The position numbers were made by a program, and so were the translations under genes. Positions 25,209 to 35,177 of a stretch of 64,000 bases of DNA are shown here, piece after piece. A model generated the notes under the pieces. It did no database searches and was not told where the DNA came from. It saw only the letters and a list, made by a program, of their open reading frames with translations. The first letter of the stretch is position 1; every line of letters begins with the position of its first letter. Source of the DNA: Aeoliella straminimaris (GTDB taxonomy: Bacteria; Planctomycetota; Planctomycetia; Pirellulales; Lacipirellulaceae); assembly GCF_024054565.1 (NCBI RefSeq), contig NZ_JAMXLR010000011.1, forward strand, positions 21,367 to 85,366, in the 5' to 3' direction.

Positions 25209-27002
25209 CTAAGCCTCGGCTCCCGCGTTGGCCCAAACAGGATGCGGGGCTTCGAAGGTCACTCGTTCTCGGGTCGACGGGTGTACCAGACTCAGCCGCC
25301 ATGCATGCAGGCACATCGCTGGCTCGTCGGGCGCGAGGGTTTGCCGAGCGGCCGTCTCGCCTGCTGGCAGGTAGGCCGGATCGCCCACAATGGGCAAGCC
25401 GAGTTCCCAGAGGTGGGCGCGTATTTGGTTGGTGCGTCCCGTAAACGGCCGCACTATGAGCAGCGAGGTGCCATCGTCCATGCGCTGCAGCACTTCGAAC
25501 TCAGTGTGTGCTTCGGCCCCCGCCTCGTCTGGTAGGCGAACCCCAGCCGCCGAAGGATCTCGCGCGATGGCCGACGTGCAGTCGAAGCGGTCGGCTGCCG
25601 GATGCCCGATCACTCGGGCAAGGTATTGTTTCTCGACATCGCCCCGTTCGAATTGCGGTTGCACCAGCTTGGCGACTCGCCGCGTTCGCGCGAAGACCAC
25701 CAGGCCCGTAGTATTGGCGTCGAGGCGGTGGGCATGGCGAAGCCGTTCGGGGGCGTAGGCCTCTGCCATGAGGTGCGACAGGGTGTTCCTTTCGAACCGG
25801 CCGCCGGGGTGAATCGGCAGAGGTGCGGGTTTGTCGACCACTACCAGGTCGGCGTCTTCGTAGAGGATGCGTATATCGATGTTAACATCCGGTTCGACGA
25901 CGCCGGGCAGCAGGTGCTCGAATTTTTCTCCCGCTACTGTGGTCCGCCGGCTATCGACGGGGTGGCCAGCGAAGAGAATCCGCCCGCAGGCCAGCTCTTC
26001 TTGCCAGTACTCCGGTGGCATGGAGGGTACAGCGCGATGCAGGAATTCGACCATGGGCATTCCGTCCCACTCGCCCGCCACATGCAGTGGCAAACGTCGA
26101 TCGTAGGGCTCGCTGCCGGGCAGTGGCGTGGCCACTTTGCGAATGACGGCGTGCCGTCGCTCGATGGAATGTTGCATCGCCTCTTCCGAGGTGCGGTAAC
26201 AACGCGGGCAGTGTTCGCCTTTCACGTAGTGCGGCGACTGCTGATCCTCAGTCGTGAGGATCGCCTGGCAGGCGTAGCATTGAGCCGCATCCGTCTCGCG
26301 AAGCGCCGCATCGACCGCTACGCGCTGGTCGAACACGAAGCAATCGCCGCGGTAGTGAGCGCCTCCCGCAACTTCAAAGTACTTCAAGATTCCGCCGTCG
26401 AGTTGATAGACGTCGCGGAACCCAATTTGCTCGAGCATGGGGGCCGCTTTTTCGCAGCGGATTCCTCCGGTGCAGAATGTGACCACCGGCTGATCACGGA
26501 GCTCGTCGGGCAGCGACTGGGCCGCCTGGGGAAAGTCGCGGAAGTGCCCAATGTTCAGGTGCTCGGCCGTTTCGAACGTGCCGAGGTCTACCTCGTAGTC
26601 GTTACGGGTATCCAGTAGCGTGACCGGCCGGCCCTCGTCGAGCCACTGCTTAAGCTCTTGGGGAGCGATGCGTTTCGAGGTGTATTGCGCCGGCGCCACT
26701 CCGTCGACACCAAAGGCGATGATCTCCTGTTTGATCTTCACCAACATGCGGGTGAAGGGCTGATAGTCGCTCTCACTTTCCTTAATTTCCAGCGGACCGA
26801 TCGCCGGGTCGGACTGCAAGTGATCCATCAGGGTCGACACGTTGTCGTGCTGGCCGGCAACAAACAGATTGATCCCCTCCTCGGCCAGCAGAATGGTGCC
26901 CCGCAGATCCAGTTCGTGGCACCGTCGGCGCAGGCTGGCCCGTCGGGTTACTAGTTCCCCGAGCTCGACAAATTTGTAGGCGGCAACATTTAGAATCGAC
27001 AT
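25209..27002 (-). CDS. TrhO (rhodanese) - RluA pseudouridine synthase fusion
   Basis: A 597-residue protein joining two RNA-modifying enzymes. Residues 1-280 match TrhO/YceA, which makes 5-hydroxyuridine at tRNA position 34: an N-terminal acylphosphatase-like domain, a rhodanese domain with active Cys in F-C177-T-G-G-I-R-C, and a Cys-rich tail (C242-x2-C245, C265-x2-C268). Residues about 300-590 match RluA-family pseudouridine synthases: an S4-like start, VVDKPAPLPIHPGG, then HRLDANTTGLVVFART with the catalytic Asp428, and GRTNQIRAHLWELGLPIVGD. The join is in one frame with no stop codon. The start at 27002 gives the usual TrhO N-terminus. It sits 1 bp upstream of a TrmH-type methyltransferase gene. 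Confidence 0.9.
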   Translation of the reverse strand: MSILNVAAYKFVELGELVTRRASLRRRCHELDLRGTILLAEEGINLFVAGQHDNVSTLMDHLQSDPAIGPLEIKESESDYQPFTRMLVKIKQEIIAFGVDGVAPAQYTSKRIAPQELKQWLDEGRPVTLLDTRNDYEVDLGTFETAEHLNIGHFRDFPQAAQSLPDELRDQPVVTFCTGGIRCEKAAPMLEQIGFRDVYQLDGGILKYFEVAGGAHYRGDCFVFDQRVAVDAALRETDAAQCYACQAILTTEDQQSPHYVKGEHCPRCYRTSEEAMQHSIERRHAVIRKVATPLPGSEPYDRRLPLHVAGEWDGMPMVEFLHRAVPSMPPEYWQEELACGRILFAGHPVDSRRTTVAGEKFEHLLPGVVEPDVNIDIRILYEDADLVVVDKPAPLPIHPGGRFERNTLSHLMAEAYAPERLRHAHRLDANTTGLVVFARTRRVAKLVQPQFERGDVEKQYLARVIGHPAADRFDCTSAIARDPSAAGVRLPDEAGAEAHTEFEVLQRMDDGTSLLIVRPFTGRTNQIRAHLWELGLPIVGDPAYLPAGETAARQTLAPDEPAMCLHAWRLSLVHPSTRERVTFEAPHPVWANAGAEA

Positions 27003-27104
27003 TCCGACAATTATGCGGGCGAGGCCCGTCGGGAAAAAGGTATCCCGTGCCAATTTTGCTGCGATGTACGGGCACTTCGCACGATTAGGAGGTGGAGTTG
27101 TTCT

Positions 27105-27401
27105 GTGGGGCCGGGATACTCAGCGTCGGCGGCCGACAGCACCGACCGCCTGGTGATCGCTGGTACGCCGTCGGCGGCGGATCTGGCCAATAAACCGCCG
27201 ACGTTCGACTTGGGCGATGCTTTCGATGTGCTGGGTTTTGCGGCGGCCCGTCGACCGTTCGGTGTTTTCGTCTTACCGGTACCAATCGCAGGACCTGCCT
27301 GGAATATCCTTCAACAGCTCAATTTCTGGGGCCTGAGCATTGGCTTGGCAGGAGATTGTAACGGCGAGGAGTTCGTGAATCTGGTAGACTATGGTAACTA
27401 G
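27105..27401 (+). pseudogene. Remnant of a dockerin-like / PEP-CTERM surface protein
   Basis: A 98-residue open frame starting at GTG behind AGGAGGT (27087-27093). It reads like the penultimate part of planctomycete autotransporter-like PEP-CTERM proteins: a 'DAFDVLGF..FGVFVLPVPIAGPAWN' beta segment, then 'LSIGLAGDCNGEEFVNLVDYG', a degraded form of the usual GDFNGDG.VNLADYTVW dockerin-like loop, ending at a stop codon where the rest of that loop and the PEP-CTERM domain should follow. I see no clean continuation in the other frames. It is probably a decayed C-terminal fragment, or possibly a short expressed derivative. Confidence 0.45.
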
Positions 27402-27667
27402 TGAAATCATTCTGGGAGAAGCTGGATTAGCCATCCCGCCACGAAACGGACCGGCGCGATAGGTGTTGCGGATTGCAGTGTGTGAAAGCAAAATCTCGGA
27501 CTCATTTGGGCGCTGGCCTCGACTGGTATCTCCGCGACCGTTCCGAAGCCGTGTGCTGTCGTCGTACTTTTCATTGACCTCGTGGTTACAGCCGTCGTCC
27601 ATTGCCGCAAGGCCGTAGGAGCATCCTGGCGGCCATGAATCACGCCTCCTACAACAAAGCTTGGATC
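27402..27667. other. Short non-coding stretch before the GH106 gene
   Basis: No gene seen. Together with 27003-27104 it forms the divergent interval between the RNA-modification operon (leftward) and the polysaccharide-utilisation genes (rightward), and must contain the promoter of the latter. No near-consensus sigma-70 promoter is obvious. Confidence 0.4.
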
Positions 27668-30613
27668 ATGAAGTCTCGCAGGAACGTGACCCTCTTGGTG
27701 TTGATTTTGCTTGCGGCGCACGGTCTCGTGGCATCGCTGGGGCGTGCGGAGCCGCCAACCGTAGTCCGCCCCGAGCTTTCGGCGTCGCTGGAAGCCACGA
27801 TGGATCTCGAGCAAGGTTGGCAAAATCCCCCGCGTTTGTCTCGCGTCCATTGCTGGTGGTGGTGGCTCAACGGCAACGTGACCAAGCAGGCCATCACCCG
27901 CGACCTGGAGCAAATGAAGGCCAAGGGGATGGGCGGAGCCAACATTATCGACGCAGCGCACGCCAGCCAGGGCGAGCAAACCAAACCACCGCACGGCCCT
28001 GACTTCGGCTCGCCCGAATGGTGCGATTTGTTCGTTCACGCGCTGCACGAAGCCGAGCGACTCGACCTGGAGTTGGGGTTCAACATTCAAAGCGGCTGGA
28101 ACCTGGGCGGTCCGACGGTCACCCCCGAGCAATCGGCCAAAGCCATTACCTGGTCGCAAAAAGTGATTGAAGGCGGCCAGGATGTTGAAGTCGAGTTGCC
28201 ACAGCCTGCCATGCGCAACGACTACTATCGGGAGATTGCCGTCTTGGCGGTGCCGGTTCCAGAAAAGCAAAGGCAGCGACTGGCCCGGATCGACAACTAC
28301 AAGCAGAAAGCTTACCACGAGTACCCCGGCGGCTTTACGGCCGTGGATGCCAGTCATCTGCTGGACGTCGGCCCGCAAGGTCGCGGTGTGCCCATCGCTC
28401 GCGACTCGATCCAGGATCTGACCGATCTGGTCACTGCCGAAGGGGTGCTCCATTGGAAGGCGCCGGAGGGTCGCTGGCTGGTTCTGCGATTTGGCTACAC
28501 GCCGTCTGGCGCGCACGTTTCCACCTCCAGCGACAACTGGAAGGGCCTGGCGATCGATTACCTGGATGCCAACGCGTTTCAGCAGTACTGCGACGACGTG
28601 CTGAGCCCGATTCTCGAGGCAGCCCAGCCTTACCTCGGCAAGTCGCTGCGTTATCTTCATACCGACAGCTGGGAGCTTGGCCCGGTGAACTGGACGCCGG
28701 CCATGCCCGCACAGTTCCAGCAGCGTCACGGGTACGACATTCGGCCCTTCCTGCCCGCCATCGCGGGTTACGTGGTGGAAGATGCCGAGACATCCAATCG
28801 CTTTCTCAGCGATTTTCGTCGCACCATTGCCGAACTCATCGCCGAGGGCAACTATGCGGCCTTCGCCGAGTATGCCCACCAGCGGGGCCTCGGTATCCAT
28901 CCTGAATCGGGCGGGCCGCACGCCGCACCGGTCGACGCCCTGCTCTGCCTGGGCCGCAGCGACATTGCGATGGGTGAATTTTGGGCACGCTCGGAGACGC
29001 ACCGCACGGCGGACAATTTCCGTTTGTTTGTCAAACAGCCCGCCTCAGCGGCGCACATCTATGGCAAGCGACTGGTGATGGCCGAGGCGTTCACCACCAT
29101 TGGCCCTCACTGGGAACGCGATCCTCGCGACCTGAAGCCGGTGTTCGACCGTGTGGCCTGCGAAGGGCTGAACCTGGTGATGTGGCACACGTTCGACTGC
29201 TCGCCTCCCGAGGCCGGCTCGCCGGGCAACGCGTATTTTGCCGGCACGCACCTGAACCCGCAGGTTACCTGGTGGGATCAAGCCGATGGATTCCTGGGCT
29301 ACATGAATCGCTGCCAGTTCCTGCTGCAGCAGGGTCTGCCCGTCTCCGACGTGCTCTACTTCTACGGCGAAAACGTACCGAGCTTTGTGCGGCTCAAGCG
29401 GGACAACCCCGCTGCGGTTCCCGAGGGGTTCGACTACGACGTGGTGAACCTGGAGGTGCTGACTGAACAAACCGAAGTGCGAGACGGGCAAATCGCATTG
29501 CCCAACGGTACCAGCTACTCCGTGCTCGTTCTGCCGCCGCCCGGCTCCTACGGCCTGGAGGCGCTCCGGCACATAGCTCGACTGGTTGATGCGGGGGCCA
29601 AGGTGATTGGCGAGCAGCCTACGACGCCCATTGGACTGCTCTCCAGTTCCGATGACCAAGCCGAATTTGCCGAGCTTGCCGACCGGCTGTGGTCCACCGG
29701 AGCCATCCAATCTGTCAGCACACAGGAAGTGTTACGCGGTTCCTTCAAGCCCGATTTTGGGTACTCGGATATTGGTGGGCATCAGCTCGATTACGTCCAT
29801 CGCCGCACCGACGATACCGACATCTACTACGTCGTGAATCGCCTGGACAAGCCGTGTCGCACCGGATGCGGGTTTCGTAGTCATCGTCGCAATGTGGAGC
29901 TATGGGATCCAGTGACCGGAGGCATTGAGGTGGCAACGCTATCTCCCGTGCAGAACGAGTTTACGAATCTTGATATCGACCTTCCCGCCAACGGGTCGGT
30001 GTTCGTCGTCCTGCGAGATGAGGCCACGCCCGGCGCCAAGCCCGCCACCAACTGGCGGCAGGTTGAGAGGCGCCCGCTGGAAGGATCGTGGCAAGTTGCT
30101 TTCGACCCGAAGTGGGGTGGCCCCGCCGAAGTGGTCTTTCCGGAGCTGATCGACTGGACGACCTCCGACGACGATCGCATTCGGTACTACTCAGGCACAG
30201 CTACCTATACAAAGACGTTCGACCTGCCGGAGTTGCCCGCGAAGGGGCAGCGATGGCGGCTGGACTTGGGCGATGTGAAGAACATGGCTCGGGTATATCT
30301 GAATGGTCATGACTTGGGTGTCGTATGGACCGCGCCATTCCAGGTCGACCTCTCGCCCGCTCTCCGCAAAGGAGCGAACGATCTCCGCATTGAAGTCGTC
30401 AATCTGTGGCCCAACCGATTGATAGGCGATGCAAAGCTTCCGCCCGACCAACGACTTACACGCACTAATATCTCCAAGTTCGACCAGGGAGAGCACGCGC
30501 TGTTGCCATCGGGACTTCTGGGACCCGTTCGGTTAGAATTTGAGTCGCCCACGGGTGGCGAGCGTGTCTCCGCAGCCCGTAAGGAACCACTCGACTCGAA
30601 GGAGTCGAAGTGA
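27668..30613 (+). CDS. Secreted GH106-type alpha-L-rhamnosidase
   Basis: A 981-residue exported glycoside hydrolase of the GH106 type, expected to release terminal L-rhamnose from plant or algal polysaccharides such as rhamnogalacturonan. Signal peptide at about residues 1-28. The N-terminal catalytic region begins with the family-typical 'P.LSRVHCWWWWLNGNVTKQAITRDLEQMKAKGMGG' block and contains 'LHTDSWELGPVNWTPAMP.QFQQRHGYDIRPFLP' and a 'HPESGGPHAAPVDALLCLG' block. The C-terminal region (about 840-960) is a galactose-binding-like beta-sandwich with VYLNGHDLGVVWTAPF. The start at 27668 places the signal peptide at the N-terminus; ATG 27635 is also possible. It heads a six-gene plus-strand set for arabinose/rhamnose-rich glycans. 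Confidence 0.87.
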   Translation: MKSRRNVTLLVLILLAAHGLVASLGRAEPPTVVRPELSASLEATMDLEQGWQNPPRLSRVHCWWWWLNGNVTKQAITRDLEQMKAKGMGGANIIDAAHASQGEQTKPPHGPDFGSPEWCDLFVHALHEAERLDLELGFNIQSGWNLGGPTVTPEQSAKAITWSQKVIEGGQDVEVELPQPAMRNDYYREIAVLAVPVPEKQRQRLARIDNYKQKAYHEYPGGFTAVDASHLLDVGPQGRGVPIARDSIQDLTDLVTAEGVLHWKAPEGRWLVLRFGYTPSGAHVSTSSDNWKGLAIDYLDANAFQQYCDDVLSPILEAAQPYLGKSLRYLHTDSWELGPVNWTPAMPAQFQQRHGYDIRPFLPAIAGYVVEDAETSNRFLSDFRRTIAELIAEGNYAAFAEYAHQRGLGIHPESGGPHAAPVDALLCLGRSDIAMGEFWARSETHRTADNFRLFVKQPASAAHIYGKRLVMAEAFTTIGPHWERDPRDLKPVFDRVACEGLNLVMWHTFDCSPPEAGSPGNAYFAGTHLNPQVTWWDQADGFLGYMNRCQFLLQQGLPVSDVLYFYGENVPSFVRLKRDNPAAVPEGFDYDVVNLEVLTEQTEVRDGQIALPNGTSYSVLVLPPPGSYGLEALRHIARLVDAGAKVIGEQPTTPIGLLSSSDDQAEFAELADRLWSTGAIQSVSTQEVLRGSFKPDFGYSDIGGHQLDYVHRRTDDTDIYYVVNRLDKPCRTGCGFRSHRRNVELWDPVTGGIEVATLSPVQNEFTNLDIDLPANGSVFVVLRDEATPGAKPATNWRQVERRPLEGSWQVAFDPKWGGPAEVVFPELIDWTTSDDDRIRYYSGTATYTKTFDLPELPAKGQRWRLDLGDVKNMARVYLNGHDLGVVWTAPFQVDLSPALRKGANDLRIEVVNLWPNRLIGDAKLPPDQRLTRTNISKFDQGEHALLPSGLLGPVRLEFESPTGGERVSAARKEPLDSKESK

Positions 30614-30690
30614 CTTGTGGGCAATTGATTGCAGTCGAGCATCCTCCCTGTTGCCAACTGCACCTCCTCTACCGGTGACTTTCAAATATC

Positions 30691-33600
30691 ATGTGCACGC
30701 AAAGACTGAGACTCTCGCTACTCGTTCTACAGCTATTCATTTTGGCCATCGGACTTGTTGACAGGAAAGTCAGCGCGTCCTCGGATCACTATTGGCTCTT
30801 CACGTCGTTTCGCGATAGCGGCGACGGCCTGCATTTGGCCTACAGCGACGACGCCCGGCAGTGGGTGGAGATTCCCGGCGTTCGGCTCAAGCCGACCGTC
30901 GGCAGCAAGTTGATGCGTGATCCTCACATTGTTCGTGGTCCAGATAACTTGTTCCACATGGTCTGGACGACCGGCTGGCACGATAAAGGCATTGGCTACG
31001 CCACGTCGCGCGACCTGGTGAACTGGTCCGAGCAACGGTTCTTACCTTTGATGCAGCACGAAGCCGATTGCCGGACCTGCTGGGCACCCGAGGCCTTTTA
31101 CGACGATCGCAGCGATCAGTTCATCGTCATGTGGTCTTCGGACATTCCTTCGGCATCGGGCGAGTCCAATCCCCAGGGCGGCTACCATCGGGCTTACTAC
31201 GTCACCACCAAGGATTTCAACGAGTTTTCCAAGCCGCAGATGTTGTTCGACCCCGGTTTTAACAACATCGATACCACGATGCTGATGGTAGACGGCAAGT
31301 ACCGCATCGTATTCAAAGAAACCGACGATCAGCCCGCCGGCATTTGGGGGCGGATTTGTGGAGCAGAGGCAGACAGTCCGACGGGTCCTTTCCGGTTGCT
31401 CGACGAGCCGATCATTGCCGACGAGCGTGTCGAAGGGCCAGCGCTAGTCGAGGTCGACGGAAAGACGTTGCTTTACGTCGACTACTACGCCAACCACCGC
31501 TACGGCTGCCTCGAAACCGCCGACTGGCGGACGTGGCGGAACATCAGCCGCGAAACCCATCCCGTTGATGGGCAGCGGCACGGTAGTATCCTGCAGGTGT
31601 CGCTCGACGAGCTGCAGGCGATCGACCCCGACGCCGGCCGCCAAGCACCCGCTGCCGCGCTGCCGGGAGTCAACGCCGATCCGCACGTGGCGTTCTTTGG
31701 CGACCGCTGCTATCTGTATCCCACGACCGATGGCACTGAAGGATGGCGTTCCACTTCCTTCCAGGCGTGGTCGTCCGACGATTTAGTCCACTGGCGCAAC
31801 GAGGGCGTGATCCTCGACTTGCCGCGGGACTTGAAGTGGGCCGAACTGCACGCTTGGGCGCCCGCCATCGCCACCAAGAACGGCAAGTACTATTACTACT
31901 ACAGCGCCAACAAAAACATTGGCGTCGCCGTGGCGGACCAACCCGAAGGACCGTTCCGCGACCCGCTCGGCCGCCCGTTAATGTCGGCACGCGACTACCG
32001 TGGCATGCAGTGCATCGATCCGATGGTGTTCGTGGACGACGACGGAAAGGCCTACCTGTACTGGGGGCAGGGTCGCTGCAAGGTGGTGCCGCTGGCTGAC
32101 GATATGATCTCGTTCGATCCGTCCGAAGTCCGCGACATTACGCCACCGGGATACAACGAAGGCCCGTTCGTGCACAAACGCGGTGGTGTGTACTACCTCA
32201 GTTGGTCGGAGTTCGATACTCGCGACCCGCGCTACTCCGTTTGCTACGGGACATCGAAATCGCCCCTGGGACCTTTCGCCAAGGCGGCGGTCAATCCCAT
32301 CCTCAAGCAGAAAGGCGTGGTTCGCGGGGCGGGGCATCACTCCATCGGCAAAGTGCCTGGTCGCGACCAGTGGGTGATCGCCTACCATCGGTTCCGTATA
32401 CCAGGCGGGGACGGCTACAACCGCGAAACGTGCCTCTCGCCACTTCGCTTCAATGCCGACGGGACTATCCAGCAGGTCGACGTGTTCGAATCGGTGCCAG
32501 CCACCGACCTGAAGGCTACCGAAGCGGAGTCCGAAGAATCGGCTGCGATCGAGCTAGAAATCGACCTTACCCAAGATGGCAAGCCGATAAGCGATCACTT
32601 GTTCGGCATATTCTTCGAAGACCTCAACTACGCAGCCGATGGCGGTCTGTACGCCGAGATGGTGGAGAATCGTTCGTTCGAGTATTCGGCTGCCGACAAG
32701 CCCGGCTGGCATTCGCTCACCAACTGGAAACTGGTGCAGCAGGATGGCGGCAAGGGTTCCGTAATTGTGGAGATGAATCAGCCGCTACACCCCAACAACC
32801 CTAAGTACGCCGTGCTGGGTGTGAATAATTCAGACGGCCGAGTGGGCCTCGAGAACAGCGGTTTTGGCGGCATCACTGTCGAAGCCGGCAATAAGTACAA
32901 CGTGAGCTTGTTCGCTCGCCAGGTGGCGGGCGATGCTGGACCGATCGTTGCCCGGCTTGTCGACAGCAACGGAGAGGCGATCGCGGAAGTCGACCTGGGG
33001 ACTCCCGATGGAAGTTGGCGGCCGCTCGAGGGTGTGCTCGAACCGAGCCAAAGCGACGCCAAGGCTCGATTGGTGATCTCATCGCGGTGCCTCGGCAGGG
33101 TGGCGCTCGATATGATCTCGCTATTTCCACAAGACACCTTCCGCGGCCGCAAGAATGGTCTGCGGAAAGACCTGGCGCAAGCGATTGCGGACCTCGAACC
33201 CAAGTTCGTGCGTTTTCCGGGCGGCTGCCTGGTGCATGGCGATGGACTCGACAACATGTACCGCTGGCAGGATAGCATTGGTCCGGTTCACGAGCGGAAG
33301 GGGCAACGCAACATCTGGCGATATCATCAATCGCTGGGGCTTGGTTACTACGAGTATTTTCAGTTCTGCGAGGACATTAACGCCATTCCGGTGCCGGTGG
33401 TACCGGCAGGTGTTTGTTGCCAGCATTCCGGCGCGCGGGCTACCGGCCGGTGGGATCAGGGCCAGCGTGGCATCCCGCTGGAGGATATGCCCGCCTACAT
33501 TCAGGAGGTGCTCGACCTGATTGAGTACGCCAATGGGCCAGCCGACTCCGAGTGGGGAAGCAAACGAGCGGCCGCCGGCCACCCCGAGCCCTTCCATTTG

Positions 33601-34428
33601 AAGTATTTGGGGATCGGCAACGAAGACCTCATTACCCCGGAATTTGTCGAACGCTTTCGCATGATCTACGAGGCGGTTACTGCGGCCCATCCGGAGATTG
33701 AGGTGATTGGCACCGTCGGTCCTTTCCCCGACGGCGAGGACTACGACAAAGGCTGGCGGCTGGCTCGCGATCTGCATTTGGAGATGGTCGACGAGCATTA
33801 CTACAAGCCGCCGCAGTGGTTTCTGGACAACTTGAGCCGGTACGACGACTATTCCCGCGACGAAGCGGCCGTGTATCTGGGCGAGTATGCGGCCCATGAA
33901 CGCAATCGAGAGTCCACTTTGCGAACGGCCTTGGCCGAGGCGGCCTATATGACGCATTTGGAGCGAAATGGAGACATCGTCACGATGGCGTCTTATGCCC
34001 CATTACTCGGCAAAATAGGCAACACTCAGTGGAATCCGAACCTGATCTATTTCACCAACACCGAAGTGTCGCCGACGATCAACTACTTTGTCCAACAAAT
34101 GTTCGCGACCAATAGCGGAGACCGGTTTCTGAATGTAGAATGCGAGTTACCTGTTTCGGTAATTCGCCAGAGTGAGTCTGGCGACCTAATCCTTAAACTC
34201 GTGAACCCGGGCCCGGCGGAGCCAACGGTTTCCGTGCATCTCGTCGGGGCGTCCCCTATATCGCAGAAAGTCTCCTGCACAACACTTGCGGGTGATCCTG
34301 CACAAGTGAATCGGCATGGCGAAACTCAGCAGCTTCGCCCCGTTACCACTGAAATAGAAGTGGGAACCAATTTTGACTATACCCTGCCCGCTTTTAGTCT
34401 CACGGTGCTGCGGGTTTCGACAGACTAG
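30691..34428 (+). CDS. GH43-GH43-GH51 multidomain arabinan-degrading enzyme
   Basis: A 1245-residue secreted protein with three catalytic-type modules. Residues about 30-315 form a GH43-like five-bladed propeller (RDPHIV, WAPEAFY, VEGPAL). Residues about 320-605 form a second, complete-looking GH43 domain with the expected triad Asp330 (NADPHV), Asp443 (CIDPMV) and Glu490 (YNEGPF). After a short acidic linker, residues about 620-1245 form a GH51 alpha-L-arabinofuranosidase with a carbohydrate-binding-like insertion (about 660-815), acid/base Glu978 (GIGNED) and nucleophile Glu1065 (YLGEYA). N-terminal signal peptide about 1-30. It likely combines endo or exo cleavage of arabinan with side-chain removal. 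The gene lies between GH106 and araD. No clear Shine-Dalgarno sequence at the start. Confidence 0.88.
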   Translation: MCTQRLRLSLLVLQLFILAIGLVDRKVSASSDHYWLFTSFRDSGDGLHLAYSDDARQWVEIPGVRLKPTVGSKLMRDPHIVRGPDNLFHMVWTTGWHDKGIGYATSRDLVNWSEQRFLPLMQHEADCRTCWAPEAFYDDRSDQFIVMWSSDIPSASGESNPQGGYHRAYYVTTKDFNEFSKPQMLFDPGFNNIDTTMLMVDGKYRIVFKETDDQPAGIWGRICGAEADSPTGPFRLLDEPIIADERVEGPALVEVDGKTLLYVDYYANHRYGCLETADWRTWRNISRETHPVDGQRHGSILQVSLDELQAIDPDAGRQAPAAALPGVNADPHVAFFGDRCYLYPTTDGTEGWRSTSFQAWSSDDLVHWRNEGVILDLPRDLKWAELHAWAPAIATKNGKYYYYYSANKNIGVAVADQPEGPFRDPLGRPLMSARDYRGMQCIDPMVFVDDDGKAYLYWGQGRCKVVPLADDMISFDPSEVRDITPPGYNEGPFVHKRGGVYYLSWSEFDTRDPRYSVCYGTSKSPLGPFAKAAVNPILKQKGVVRGAGHHSIGKVPGRDQWVIAYHRFRIPGGDGYNRETCLSPLRFNADGTIQQVDVFESVPATDLKATEAESEESAAIELEIDLTQDGKPISDHLFGIFFEDLNYAADGGLYAEMVENRSFEYSAADKPGWHSLTNWKLVQQDGGKGSVIVEMNQPLHPNNPKYAVLGVNNSDGRVGLENSGFGGITVEAGNKYNVSLFARQVAGDAGPIVARLVDSNGEAIAEVDLGTPDGSWRPLEGVLEPSQSDAKARLVISSRCLGRVALDMISLFPQDTFRGRKNGLRKDLAQAIADLEPKFVRFPGGCLVHGDGLDNMYRWQDSIGPVHERKGQRNIWRYHQSLGLGYYEYFQFCEDINAIPVPVVPAGVCCQHSGARATGRWDQGQRGIPLEDMPAYIQEVLDLIEYANGPADSEWGSKRAAAGHPEPFHLKYLGIGNEDLITPEFVERFRMIYEAVTAAHPEIEVIGTVGPFPDGEDYDKGWRLARDLHLEMVDEHYYKPPQWFLDNLSRYDDYSRDEAAVYLGEYAAHERNRESTLRTALAEAAYMTHLERNGDIVTMASYAPLLGKIGNTQWNPNLIYFTNTEVSPTINYFVQQMFATNSGDRFLNVECELPVSVIRQSESGDLILKLVNPGPAEPTVSVHLVGASPISQKVSCTTLAGDPAQVNRHGETQQLRPVTTEIEVGTNFDYTLPAFSLTVLRVSTD

Positions 34429-34452
34429 GCGAATTCATCCAGCGACTTACTC

Positions 34453-35157
34453 ATGCTCGACGAATTGAAACAAGCGGTCTGCCAAGCCAATCTCGACCTG
34501 GTGTCGCACGGCTTGGTCATTCTCACCTGGGGCAATGTAAGTGGCTTGAGCGAAGATCGCGAACTGATGGCTATCAAGCCCAGTGGTGTTGCGTATCCGC
34601 AGCTTCGTCCGGAGCATATTGTGATCGTCAGCATCGCCACTGGCGAGGTCGTGGAAGGCGACTTGAAACCTTCCAGCGACACGCCGACGCACCGACTTCT
34701 ATATCAGAGCTTCGCAGGCATTGGCGGCATCACTCACACGCATAGTGTGAACGCTACGTCGTGGGCGCAAGCCCGCCGGGCGATTCCTTGCTTCGGCACG
34801 ACGCATGCCGACCATTTTTATGGCGAGCTTCCAGTGACTCGACCGCTGACCCAGCAAGAAATCGAAGAAGCCTACGAAGTGAACACGGGCCATGTAATCG
34901 TCGAGACCTTTGCCCAACTCGATCCGAGCGCCGTGCCCGGTGTGTTGGTGGCCAATCATGCTCCTTTCTCATGGGGGAAGGATGCTGCCAAGAGCGTAGA
35001 GAATGCCGTGGCGATTGAGGCCGTGGCCGAGATGGCCTGGAAGACCTTGGCCATCAATCCGAATGCTCCCGCTGTGGATCAGTTCCTACTCGACAAACAC
35101 TACTTTCGCAAACATGGCGCCGGGGCCTATTATGGCCAGTCCGGCGACGATCACTAA
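34453..35157 (+). CDS. araD: L-ribulose-5-phosphate 4-epimerase AraD
   Basis: Converts L-ribulose 5-phosphate to D-xylulose 5-phosphate. The 234-residue, class II aldolase-type protein has the expected landmarks: TWGNVSG and KPSGVAY phosphate-binding segments, [14 protein letters not shown], the zinc ligands in THTHSVNAT, and [15 protein letters not shown]. Length is normal. It lies 24 bp after the multidomain arabinanase and 20 bp before araA, which strongly supports the arabinose role over the related ascorbate enzyme UlaF. Confidence 0.95.
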   Translation: MLDELKQAVCQANLDLVSHGLVILTWGNVSGLSEDRELMAIKPSGVAYPQLRPEHIVIVSIATGEVVEGDLKPSSDTPTHRLLYQSFAGIGGITHTHSVNATSWAQARRAIPCFGTTHADHFYGELPVTRPLTQQEIEEAYEVNTGHVIVETFAQLDPSAVPGVLVANHAPFSWGKDAAKSVENAVAIEAVAEMAWKTLAINPNAPAVDQFLLDKHYFRKHGAGAYYGQSGDDH

Positions 35158-35177
35158 GTAATTGGGGTGCGACGATC

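Noticed and set aside
27407..29002. 531-codon minus-strand frame opposite the GH106 gene
   Set aside because: Antisense shadow with Val/Gly/His bias and no motif. The plus strand has a signal peptide and GH106 blocks.
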